Assembly (NCBI GenBank): GCA_900321795.1
Contig: ONXO01000028.1
Coordinates: 1-14,491, forward strand
DNA: 14,491 nucleotides
Direction of reading: 5' to 3'
Source of the DNA: an uncultured Eubacteriales bacterium
GTDB taxonomy: Bacteria > Bacillota_I > Bacilli_A > RF39 > UBA660
Shown one piece after another: positions 1 through 5,452 of the stretch. A program made the translations under genes and the position numbers. Every line of letters starts with the position of its first letter. Within the stretch, counting starts at the first letter, position 1. A model generated the notes under the pieces. The model searched no databases and had not been told where the DNA came from. It saw nothing but the letters and a program-made list of their open reading frames with translations.

Positions 1-369
1 TATGAAACAGGTAGAGGTTCAATTACTATAAGAAGTAAGGCAACTATTGAAGAGGTTAAAGGACATCCTACAATCGTAGTTACTGAAGTTCCTTATGGAG
101 TAAATACTCAAGAGCTTAAGAATAAGGTGGCCGAACTTGTTCATAATAAGGTATTAGATGGTATTACTGATTATCATACTGATTTAAAAGATGGCGTTAA
201 AATTACAATTACATTAAAGAAAGATGCTAATGCTCAGGTAATATTAAATAATCTCTATAAATATACACAATTTCAAGTTAATTATGGAATCATTTTCTTA
301 ATGCTCGATGGTTTAACTCCTAAAACTTTAGGCTTAAAGAGCATAATTTCTAAATATATTGATCATTAA
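1..369 (+). CDS. gyrA: DNA gyrase subunit A, upstream part (5' end outside window; ends at in-frame TAA)
   Basis: The frame is open from base 1 and encodes the later part of the breakage-reunion domain of GyrA, the gyrase subunit that cuts and rejoins DNA during ATP-driven negative supercoiling. The match runs from YETGRGSITIRSKATIEE through VVTEVPYGVN and DANAQVILNNLYKYTQ to SKYIDH. Relatives continue YLDHQKVVIRRRT; here the Gln codon is TAA (367-369), and the next codons, in the same frame, read KEVIYRRTAFDLKK. The gene is therefore one continuous gyrA frame broken by one nonsense codon (CAA to TAA would be a single change). The active-site Tyr lies upstream of the window. The usually conserved DESDR-G motif is replaced by HTDLKDG here. 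A product ending at this codon would lack the C-gate and the DNA-wrapping domain. The identity is certain; whether the stop is real is not. Confidence 0.9.
   Translation, partial: YETGRGSITIRSKATIEEVKGHPTIVVTEVPYGVNTQELKNKVAELVHNKVLDGITDYHTDLKDGVKITITLKKDANAQVILNNLYKYTQFQVNYGIIFLMLDGLTPKTLGLKSIISKYIDH
367..369 (+). other. In-frame TAA interrupting gyrA
   Basis: TAA sits between DH and KEV in a GyrA segment where relatives read DHQKVV. The frame is identical on both sides and no other lesion is visible in the rest of the gene. Most other genes here also end in TAA or TAG at expected places, so a general reassignment of TAA to Gln is not supported. Remaining explanations are a sequencing or consensus error, a true nonsense mutation, or readthrough/reinitiation. 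Confidence 0.9.
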
Positions 370-402
370 AAGGAAGTTATTTATAGAAGAACTGCTTTTG
401 AT

Positions 403-1773
403 TTGAAAAAAAGTGAAAATAGAGTTCATATTTTAGAAGGTTATAAAATAGCACTTGATAACATTGATGAAGTCGTTAAGATTATAAGAGGCGCTGAAAC
501 TGATCAAGAAGCAAGAGAAACTTTGATGAACAGATTTGGCTTGACTCAAATACAGGCTGATAGTATTTTAGAATTGAAATTGCGTAGGTTAACAGGTCTA
601 GAAAGAAGTAAGATAGAAGAAGAACTTGCTAATTTACTTGTTTTAATTGATAAGTTAAGAGCAATTTTGGCTGATGAAAAGTTAGTTTTAAATATTATTA
701 AAGAAGAGCTTCAAGAAATTAAAGATAAGTATGGCGACGACAGACGTACAACAATAGATATGACAGCTATTGATTATATTGAAGATGAATCATTAATTCC
801 TGAGGAAGATATAATTATAACAATTACTAACAAAAATTATATTAAAAGAATCACTACGGATACTTATAAGACCCAAAATCGTGGTGGTGTAGGAATTAAA
901 GGCATGTCCACAAACGATGAAGATTTTGTCGAGCAAATTATTAACTTATCAACACATGATTATTTATTATTCTTTACAGATAAAGGACGTGTTTATAGGC
1001 TTAAAGGATATGAAATTCCAGAGTTCTCTAGACAGTCAAAAGGATTACCAATAGTTAACCTTATTCAAATAGAAAAAGATGATAAAATAAGTGCTGTTGT
1101 TAAGATAGAAAAAGAAAATACGTACAAATATTTGATGTTCGGAACAAAAAGCGGAGTTATTAAGAGAACTTTAATTTCCGATTTTGATAATATTCGTCGT
1201 GGTGGTAAGATTGCTATTACACTTAGGGAAAACGATGAACTAAACTCTGTTAAAAAATCAACAGGTGAAGATCAAATCTTAATGTGTACTTCAGGTGGAA
1301 GAATGGTGAGATTTGATGAAAACGAAGTAAGAATTATGGGTAGATCTGCTTCTGGTGTTAGAGGTATAAGTCTAGCTAATGACTACTGCGTTGGAACTGA
1401 AGTAACTAGTGGCAATATGGAAGTATTAGTAGTTACTGAAAATGGTTATGGCAAGAAAACACCAGTTGATGATTACAGGCAAACTAGAAGAGGAAGCAAA
1501 GGTGTTAAAACTCTTAACATAGGTGAAAAGAATGGTAATATTGTTGGTTTTAAGTCTGTAGAAGATTCAAAAGATTTAATGATTATAACTAATTCTGGTA
1601 TTGTTATTCGATTAGATATTAACAACATTTCACAAATGGGAAGGGTCACTAAAGGTGTTAAACTTATTAATCTTAAAGATAACGCAAAAGTAGCCTCAAT
1701 ATCAGTTATTAACAAATCTCCTGATGAAGGCAAAGAAGAATATCTTGATAAAGAAAATTTAGAAACAGAATAA
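403..1773 (+). CDS. gyrA: DNA gyrase subunit A, downstream part (coiled coil, C-gate and DNA-wrapping C-terminal domain)
   Basis: This continues the same frame as the upstream gyrA part after the TAA at 367-369. If translated separately, the first usable start is TTG at 403, with only a weak purine stretch (AGAAGA, 385-390) 12 nt ahead. Readthrough or an uninterrupted true sequence is more natural. It encodes the long helix and dimerisation segment (ENRVHILEGYKIALDNIDEVV; LTQIQADSILELKLRRLTGLE) and then the six-bladed C-terminal domain. The GyrA box is QNRGGVG (near 877-897), a mild variant of QRRGGKG that still marks GyrA over ParC. Blade repeats such as KGRVYRLKGYEIPE, RMVRFDENEVRIMGR and GIVIRLDINNISQMGR are well kept, so this half looks under normal selection. 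The tail is short and acidic, as in Bacilli. It is followed by a palindromic terminator/parS. Confidence 0.9.
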   Translation: MKKSENRVHILEGYKIALDNIDEVVKIIRGAETDQEARETLMNRFGLTQIQADSILELKLRRLTGLERSKIEEELANLLVLIDKLRAILADEKLVLNIIKEELQEIKDKYGDDRRTTIDMTAIDYIEDESLIPEEDIIITITNKNYIKRITTDTYKTQNRGGVGIKGMSTNDEDFVEQIINLSTHDYLLFFTDKGRVYRLKGYEIPEFSRQSKGLPIVNLIQIEKDDKISAVVKIEKENTYKYLMFGTKSGVIKRTLISDFDNIRRGGKIAITLRENDELNSVKKSTGEDQILMCTSGGRMVRFDENEVRIMGRSASGVRGISLANDYCVGTEVTSGNMEVLVVTENGYGKKTPVDDYRQTRRGSKGVKTLNIGEKNGNIVGFKSVEDSKDLMIITNSGIVIRLDINNISQMGRVTKGVKLINLKDNAKVASISVINKSPDEGKEEYLDKENLETE

Positions 1774-1778
1774 ATATT

Positions 1779-1811
1779 GATTAATGTTCCACGTGGAACA
1801 TTAATCTTTTT
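1779..1811 (+). terminator. Probable gyrA intrinsic terminator made from a parS palindrome
   Basis: A perfect 28-bp palindrome (1779-1806) can fold into a 12-bp stem (GATTAATGTTCC / GGAACATTAATC) with the 4-nt loop ACGT, followed at once by T5 (1807-1811). It starts 5 nt after the gyrA stop. Both the hairpin and the T-tract fit an intrinsic terminator. The centre is also a complete parS site, so the DNA-level role may be the main one; termination is inferred from structure only. Confidence 0.6.
1785..1800. promoter_or_regulatory. parS: parS site 1 (ParB/Spo0J binding)
   Basis: TGTTCCACGTGGAACA is a fully symmetric 16-mer matching the near-universal chromosomal parS consensus (TGTTnCACGTGaAACA), with one symmetric change. 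ParB dimers load here as CTP-dependent clamps and spread, bringing SMC to the origin region. It is the first of a cluster between gyrA and ffs and lies inside the larger 28-bp palindrome. Confidence 0.9.
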
Positions 1812-1818
1812 ATAATAA

Positions 1819-1834
1819 TGTTTCACGTGAAACA
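1819..1834. promoter_or_regulatory. parS: parS site 2 (perfect consensus)
   Basis: TGTTTCACGTGAAACA is exactly the symmetric consensus parS sequence; the palindrome extends to 18 bp (1818-1835). Its centre is 34 bp from site 1. It is non-coding and has no hairpin-plus-T-tract terminator context, so a DNA-binding role is the simple reading. Confidence 0.95.
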
Positions 1835-1878
1835 TAATTTTTAGTATTTTATTTAATTGAATAAGCAAAAAATTTCAA

Positions 1879-1894
1879 TGTTCCACGTGGAACA
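1879..1894. promoter_or_regulatory. parS: parS site 3 (ParB/Spo0J binding)
   Basis: TGTTCCACGTGGAACA is identical to site 1 over 16 bp and sits in a 20-bp perfect palindrome (1877-1896). Its centre is 60 bp from site 2. It has no T-tract like that of site 1, which argues that the palindromes are kept for protein binding. Confidence 0.9.
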
Positions 1895-1953
1895 TTAAGA
1901 TAATATATTTTTTAAAACAATTATTGTGCTTACAAAAATATTTTTTAAATTAA

Positions 1954-1969
1954 AGTTTCGCGTAAAACA
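1954..1969. promoter_or_regulatory. Degenerate parS-like site 4
   Basis: AGTTTCGCGTAAAACA differs from consensus parS at three of 16 positions (1, 7 and 11), two of them in the central CACGTG core. It may be a weak or decayed ParB site. It is 75 bp (centre to centre) beyond site 3 and about 40 bp before the ffs promoter. Confidence 0.5.
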
Positions 1970-2007
1970 TTAGTTACTAGCACTAGCTTTTTATTTATAA
2001 GAATTTA

Positions 2008-2016
2008 TGTTATAAT
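2008..2016 (+). promoter_or_regulatory. ffs promoter (extended -10)
   Basis: TGTTATAAT gives a perfect sigma-A -10 (TATAAT, 2011-2016) with the TGn extension, 6 nt before the predicted RNA 5' end at 2023. The -35 region near 1988-1993 (TTTTTA) is poor, so the extended -10 probably carries the activity. It may also drive tadA by terminator readthrough. Confidence 0.75.
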
Positions 2017-2022
2017 CTATTT

Positions 2023-2093
2023 GTGCAACACATAATGTAAAACCAGGTCAGAATTGGAAGATAGCAGCCTTAATACCTCTTATGTGTGTGCAC
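2023..2093 (+). ncRNA. ffs: Small signal recognition particle RNA (4.5S / scRNA type)
   Basis: This is the RNA scaffold that binds Ffh and directs nascent membrane and secreted proteins to FtsY and SecYEG. The diagnostic helix 8 is present: CCAGGTCAG, a GGAA tetraloop (2056-2059), then the AGCAGCC strand of the Ffh-binding internal loop. The ends pair: GTGCA-CACATAA (from 2023) with TTATGTG-TGCAC (to 2093), with a small bulge. At about 71 nt plus a U tail it is the short 4.5S form without an Alu domain, unlike the long scRNA of Bacillus. A strong extended -10 lies just upstream and a T7 run just downstream. In Bacillus the order is tadA-scr-dnaX; here the RNA precedes tadA. Confidence 0.9.
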
Positions 2094-2100
2094 TTTTTTT
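2079..2100 (+). terminator. ffs terminator
   Basis: The closing strand of the ffs terminal stem (ending GTGTGCAC) runs directly into T7 (2094-2100). The RNA's own stem thus serves as the terminator hairpin, as is common for small SRP RNAs. The tadA ribosome binding site begins at the next base. Confidence 0.7.
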
Positions 2101-2112
2101 GAGGTTATAAAA

Positions 2113-2517
2113 ATGAAAGAATATTTTGATGAACTAATAAAATTGGCGATAAAAGCCGGTAGAAAAGGAGAAGTCCCAGTCGCAGCTTTACTAGTTATTA
2201 ACAACAAAATTGTTTCCAGAGCATTTAATACACGTCATTGTGATGGAAATCCTTTAAATCATGCTGAGGTTAAATGCATTCTTAATGCAACAAAAAAACT
2301 TGGTGACTGGAGACTTGATGAATGTGATTTGTATGTAACACTTGAACCGTGTGATATGTGTAAAAAAATAATTGAGGAATCAAGAATTAAAAATGTATAT
2401 TATATGGTACATAATGTAAAAAGAGTTAATCGAAAAACAAGTTATCAACAAATTATTACTGATATTAATGAGCAATATAGTAATTTGCTAACATCTTTCT
2501 TTAAAAATAAGCGTTAA
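2113..2517 (+). CDS. tadA: tRNA-specific adenosine deaminase (short form)
   Basis: TadA deaminates the wobble adenosine of tRNA-Arg(ACG) to inosine. The product has 134 aa. The zinc and catalytic motifs are intact: HAE (H50, E52) and PCDMC (C80, C83), with VPVAALLV and GDWRLDECDLYVTLEP around them. I chose ATG 2113 because GAGGT (2101-2105) sits 7 nt ahead; the in-frame GTG at 2086 lies inside the ffs RNA and has no ribosome binding site. The protein is some 25-30 residues shorter than the usual 160-170. The part after PCxxC is compressed, and the usual LNH...EGV segment is not recognisable, though an LLTSFFKNKR end resembling the family's final helix remains. No promoter fits between the ffs terminator and the start, so expression probably relies on readthrough from ffs. 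Another zinc deaminase family is possible, but the context strongly favours TadA. Confidence 0.88.
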   Translation: MKEYFDELIKLAIKAGRKGEVPVAALLVINNKIVSRAFNTRHCDGNPLNHAEVKCILNATKKLGDWRLDECDLYVTLEPCDMCKKIIEESRIKNVYYMVHNVKRVNRKTSYQQIITDINEQYSNLLTSFFKNKR

Positions 2518-2541
2518 AAGCTTAGGCTTTATTATTAAAAA

Positions 2542-2550
2542 TGTTATAAT
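2542..2550 (+). promoter_or_regulatory. Promoter of the dnaX-to-spoVT gene array
   Basis: TGTTATAAT gives TATAAT at 2545-2550 with an upstream TGn, the same extended -10 as at ffs. The -35 region (TTAGGC, 2522-2527) is weak. Transcription would start near 2557, leaving only a short leader before AAGGAGG (2559-2565) and the dnaX ATG. Confidence 0.65.
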
Positions 2551-2570
2551 TTTAATACAAGGAGGTTTCT

Positions 2571-4313
2571 ATGTCTTATGTTGCTTTGTATAGAAAATAT
2601 AGACCATATAATTTTTCAAATGTAGTTGGTCAAGACACTATAGTTAAAATATTAGTTAATTCTATTAAGTCTAACCATATTTCTCACGCTTATTTATTTA
2701 CCGGACCACGTGGAACAGGAAAGACTAGTCTTGCTAAGATTTTTGCACGTGCAGTTAATTGCCTAAGTTTTAAAGAAGATTTATGCGATGAGTGCACAAA
2801 CTGTAAAGCTCTTAAAGAAAATGACATTGATATTATAGAGATAGATGCTGCTAGTAATAATGGCGTTGATGAGATTAGAACTTTAAGAGATAATGTTAAA
2901 TTGATGCCTTCTTTTTGTAAATATAAAATTTATATTATAGATGAAGTTCATATGTTATCAACAGGTGCATTTAATGCCCTCTTAAAAACTTTGGAAGAAC
3001 CACCTTCACATGTTATTTTCATTTTGGCGACAACGGAGCCTAATAAAATTCCATTAACTATACTTTCTCGTTGTCAGAGATTTGACTTTAATAGAGTTTC
3101 AACTGAGGATTTAGTTTCTAGGATGAAATATATTTTAAAACAAGAGAAAAAAGAGCTTGATGAAAATGTTTTGAATTACATAGCTGAATCTTCTGATGGT
3201 TGTGTTAGAGATACAATTAATCTTTTAGATCAGGTAATATCTTTAAACAAAGGTAAGCAAACAGACATACGTGATATTGATAGACTTAGTGGCAAAATAT
3301 CTACTGATGTTATCTTTGATATATTAAATTGTATTTTAAGTGAAGATTATGCAAAATTATTAACTATTTCTGAGGAATTATCTACTCAAGGAAAAAACTT
3401 ATCTGATGTTGTTAACCATTTATTAACAATTTTAAGAGATATTCAAATTTTTAAACAATTAAATAATTATTTTGATGGTGATTATAAACAAAAATTATCA
3501 CAAATTCAAATTAATTCAAATGATATATTAATTTTTTCAAAGAGTTTAAATGAGTTATTAACTGAAATGAAATATACTAATAATCAGAAAACCTTGTTTG
3601 AAATCTATTTAATGCATTTAACTGAAATTGTTAATGAAAAAAAAGAAAAAGATATGCAAAAAATTGATGAATTGCGTTCTGAATCCAATTTAAATAATAC
3701 TTTCTTTGTTTTTAATACTGATAATGAAAATAACTTAAATGATAATTTAGAATTAAACAACAATGAACAAGGTAATCTTGCATTTGAAAAAACAATTCAA
3801 GATGATGATGTTCAGACATCGATGTTTAATGAAAATAATAAATCAGATATAAATGAACTTAGACAAATTAGAATTAATAATGTTTTTGCTGGAGCAAATA
3901 AAGATGAGTTAAAACGAGTACAAGAAGGTTTTGATAGAATTAATGATTATATTTCAAATAAGAAATATAATGCTTTAGTGCAAGTTTTGGATGATACTTC
4001 AATTGTAGTTGCGTCATCAGACTTATTAATGATAAAAGTTAATGATTCAGGAGCTTTAAGTATTTTTAATAATAATATAAAACAAATTGAAATATTTTTA
4101 AATGAAATATATAAGAGAGAGTACAGAATCGTTGCTGTTACTAGTGATGAGTGGACTAAACTTAAAGAAGAATACATTTTTAAGAAAAAAAATAATATTC
4201 CATATGTAATTATTGATGAAAATAGTGTAAAATTAGAAGTGTCTAAAGGTTCTCAAGATATTGAAGATGCAGCTACAGATATTTTTGGACAGAATGTTGT
4301 TAACATAAAATAG
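2571..4313 (+). CDS. dnaX: DNA polymerase III subunit tau (and possibly gamma), clamp loader ATPase
   Basis: DnaX is the ATPase of the clamp loader that opens and loads the beta sliding clamp. The product has 580 aa. Domain I carries Walker A GPRGTGKT (45-52), a zinc cluster (C64, C72, C75, C78), Walker B DEVH (124-127) and the SRC motif (166-168) after TTEPNKIP. Domain III, the oligomerisation part, ends near residue 350. The tail is Asn-rich and Lys-rich, low in complexity around 375-420, then a tau-type C-terminal domain. AAGGAGG (2559-2565) sets the start. At residues 357-358 an A8 run (3637-3644, then G) makes an A AAA AAA slippery heptamer; both shifted frames stop within 50 nt, so a gamma-length product of about 360 aa could be made. 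ybaB follows 14 nt downstream, its ribosome binding site touching this stop codon. Confidence 0.97.
   Translation: MSYVALYRKYRPYNFSNVVGQDTIVKILVNSIKSNHISHAYLFTGPRGTGKTSLAKIFARAVNCLSFKEDLCDECTNCKALKENDIDIIEIDAASNNGVDEIRTLRDNVKLMPSFCKYKIYIIDEVHMLSTGAFNALLKTLEEPPSHVIFILATTEPNKIPLTILSRCQRFDFNRVSTEDLVSRMKYILKQEKKELDENVLNYIAESSDGCVRDTINLLDQVISLNKGKQTDIRDIDRLSGKISTDVIFDILNCILSEDYAKLLTISEELSTQGKNLSDVVNHLLTILRDIQIFKQLNNYFDGDYKQKLSQIQINSNDILIFSKSLNELLTEMKYTNNQKTLFEIYLMHLTEIVNEKKEKDMQKIDELRSESNLNNTFFVFNTDNENNLNDNLELNNNEQGNLAFEKTIQDDDVQTSMFNENNKSDINELRQIRINNVFAGANKDELKRVQEGFDRINDYISNKKYNALVQVLDDTSIVVASSDLLMIKVNDSGALSIFNNNIKQIEIFLNEIYKREYRIVAVTSDEWTKLKEEYIFKKKNNIPYVIIDENSVKLEVSKGSQDIEDAATDIFGQNVVNIK
3636..3667 (+). 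promoter_or_regulatory. Candidate slippage site producing a short DnaX (gamma)
   Basis: GAAAAAAAAG (3636-3645) contains the heptamer A AAA AAA in the reading phase needed for -1 slippage at two Lys codons. The -1 frame meets TGA at 3665-3667; the +1 frame meets TAA at 3691. The position falls just after domain III, where gamma ends in species that make it. I see no clear downstream stem or upstream SD-like stimulator, and A-runs are common in this AT-rich DNA, so this is tentative. Confidence 0.35.
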
Positions 4314-4327
4314 AGGAGGAATTAATT

Positions 4328-4621
4328 ATGAATATGCAGAGTTTAATGGCTCAAGCACAAAAAGTACAAAGAGATTTAGAAAGGGCTAATCAAGAGATAG
4401 AAAAAACTATTTTTATAGGTGAAAATGAAGCTGTTAAAGTAGAAGTTACTGGAAAAAATGTTGTTTCTAAAATTGAAATAAAGGATGAGCAGTTGTTGTC
4501 TGACAAAGAACTATTACAAGATATGATAGTTGTTGCTGCCAATAAGGCTTTAGAACAAATAGTAAAGATGAAAAGCGAAAAGCTAGGTAAGTATACTGGT
4601 GGTCTTGGAGGATTGTTTTAG
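4328..4621 (+). CDS. ybaB: YbaB/EbfC-family nucleoid-associated protein
   Basis: The product has 97 aa and is a small DNA-binding protein of the YbaB/EbfC (YaaK) family, which forms dimers shaped like pincers and coats DNA. Family features are the N-terminal amphipathic helix MQSLMAQAQKVQRDLERANQEIE, the EAVKVEVTGKNVVSKIEI beta core and the final MKSEKLGKYTGGLGGLF. The DnaX-YbaB-RecR order is conserved across most bacteria and supports a link to replication and recombination repair, although the precise role is unsettled. The ribosome binding site GGAGGA (4315-4320) lies 7 nt before ATG 4328; a second in-frame ATG at 4334 is also possible. recR starts 3 nt after the stop. Confidence 0.95.
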   Translation: MNMQSLMAQAQKVQRDLERANQEIEKTIFIGENEAVKVEVTGKNVVSKIEIKDEQLLSDKELLQDMIVVAANKALEQIVKMKSEKLGKYTGGLGGLF

Positions 4622-4624
4622 GAT

Positions 4625-5224
4625 ATGATATATCCAGATGAGTTTGAAAAACTATTGGAAAGTTTTAAGCGTTTTCCTGGAATTGGAGATAAGTCAGCAG
4701 AACGTTTTGTATATGCTGTTGATTCTTTAGATATTGATCAGGTTGAAGAAATTGCAAATAACTTAATTAATTTTAAAAAAAACATTAGAAAATGTAAAAT
4801 ATGTGGTCATTTAACTAATAAGGATATTTGTAATATTTGTGATTCTAATACTCGGGATAAGAATCTAATATGTGTTGTTGAAGATTCTAAAAGCGTTTTT
4901 AGTTTTGAAAAAACAGGAAAGTTTAGTGGAACATATCACGTATTAGGTGGTTTAATATCGCCAATAGATGAAATTAATCCAGAAGACTTAAATATTTATT
5001 CACTTGTAAATGATAGAATTAATGAAGAAACAAATGAAATTATAATAGCTTTGAACCCAACAGTTGAAGGCGAGATGACTTCCTTATATATTCAGAAGTT
5101 ATTAGAAGGAAAAAATGTTAAAATATCTCGATTATCTTATGGTATTCCTATGGGAGCAGATATTGAATACTTAGATCCTTTGACAATTATTAGAGCTATG
5201 GATGATAGAAAGTTCTTGTCATAA
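4625..5224 (+). CDS. recR: Recombination mediator protein RecR
   Basis: RecR acts with RecF and RecO to load RecA onto SSB-coated single-stranded gaps; its ring clamps DNA. The product has 199 aa, a normal length. In order it shows the helix-hairpin-helix FPGIGDKSAERF (about 17-28), a C4 zinc finger (C57, C60, C69, C72), a Toprim domain from about 81 (LICVVED, then the family signature GTYHVLGGLISP), the EGEMTSLYI motif, and the C-terminal YGIPMGADIEYLD. GGAGG inside the end of ybaB (4607-4611) is 13 nt from the start, so translation is probably coupled to ybaB. The tight dnaX-ybaB-recR order is the classic arrangement. Confidence 0.97.
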   Translation: MIYPDEFEKLLESFKRFPGIGDKSAERFVYAVDSLDIDQVEEIANNLINFKKNIRKCKICGHLTNKDICNICDSNTRDKNLICVVEDSKSVFSFEKTGKFSGTYHVLGGLISPIDEINPEDLNIYSLVNDRINEETNEIIIALNPTVEGEMTSLYIQKLLEGKNVKISRLSYGIPMGADIEYLDPLTIIRAMDDRKFLS

Positions 5225-5261
5225 TTAAAGGTTAAGAAAATACTATATATTGGAGGAAGAT

Positions 5262-5444
5262 ATGCAATATATAGTTTTAATAATTAAAAGATTAGTAATG
5301 GCTATTGCTATGCTTTATACTGTAGACTTAATAGTTAGTAGTGTGGGTATTGTTATTCCGATTAATGTATTATCCATTGTTTTTGTAGCAATCTTAGGCT
5401 TGCCGGCTGTTGTGGGGCTTGGTATTTTACAACAACTTATGTAG
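5262..5444 (+). CDS. bofA: Short BofA-family inhibitor of pro-sigma-K processing
   Basis: In Bacillus, BofA sits in the outer forespore membrane and, with SpoIVFA, holds back the protease SpoIVFB until pro-sigma-K should be cut. The product has 60 aa and two hydrophobic segments. The C-terminal part VIPINVLSIVFVAILGLPAVVGLGIL matches the family signature (IPIN...ILGIPG), although Gly after LP is Ala here. Bacillus BofA is about 87 aa as I recall; the extra N-terminal membrane segment is missing, and no in-frame start with a ribosome binding site could add it. I chose ATG 5262 because GGAGG (5252-5256) lies 5 nt ahead; the in-frame TTG at 5250 overlaps that site. The position after recR is the Bacillus position of bofA, which strengthens the call. 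Confidence 0.8.
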   Translation: MQYIVLIIKRLVMAIAMLYTVDLIVSSVGIVIPINVLSIVFVAILGLPAVVGLGILQQLM

Positions 5445-5452
5445 GAGGATTT

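Noticed and set aside
1..1773. TAA read as Gln through a variant genetic code
   Set aside because: Many intact genes in the window end at TAA in the expected place, and none besides gyrA has an internal TAA.
1473..1868. Reverse-strand open frame of 131 codons across the gyrA end and the parS sites
   Set aside because: It is antisense to conserved GyrA coding sequence, encodes no recognisable domain and includes parS palindromes as codons.
2086..2112. GTG at 2086 as the tadA start
   Set aside because: It lies inside the 3' strand of the SRP RNA stem, and the T7 terminator would fall within the coding region; ATG 2113 has a good ribosome binding site.
2517..2530. Small hairpin after tadA (AAAGC / GCTTT)
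   Set aside because: Only 5 bp, with no T-tract after it, so not a supported terminator.
3947..4177. Reverse-strand open frame inside dnaX
   Set aside because: Antisense shadow of a well-supported gene, with no ribosome binding site or known motif; the same holds for 6389-6583 in ricT and 13426-13611 in rpiB.
4185..4192. Second A8 run near the dnaX 3' end as a slippage site
   Set aside because: It lies near the end of tau, where slippage would not make a gamma-like product; A-runs are expected in such AT-rich DNA.
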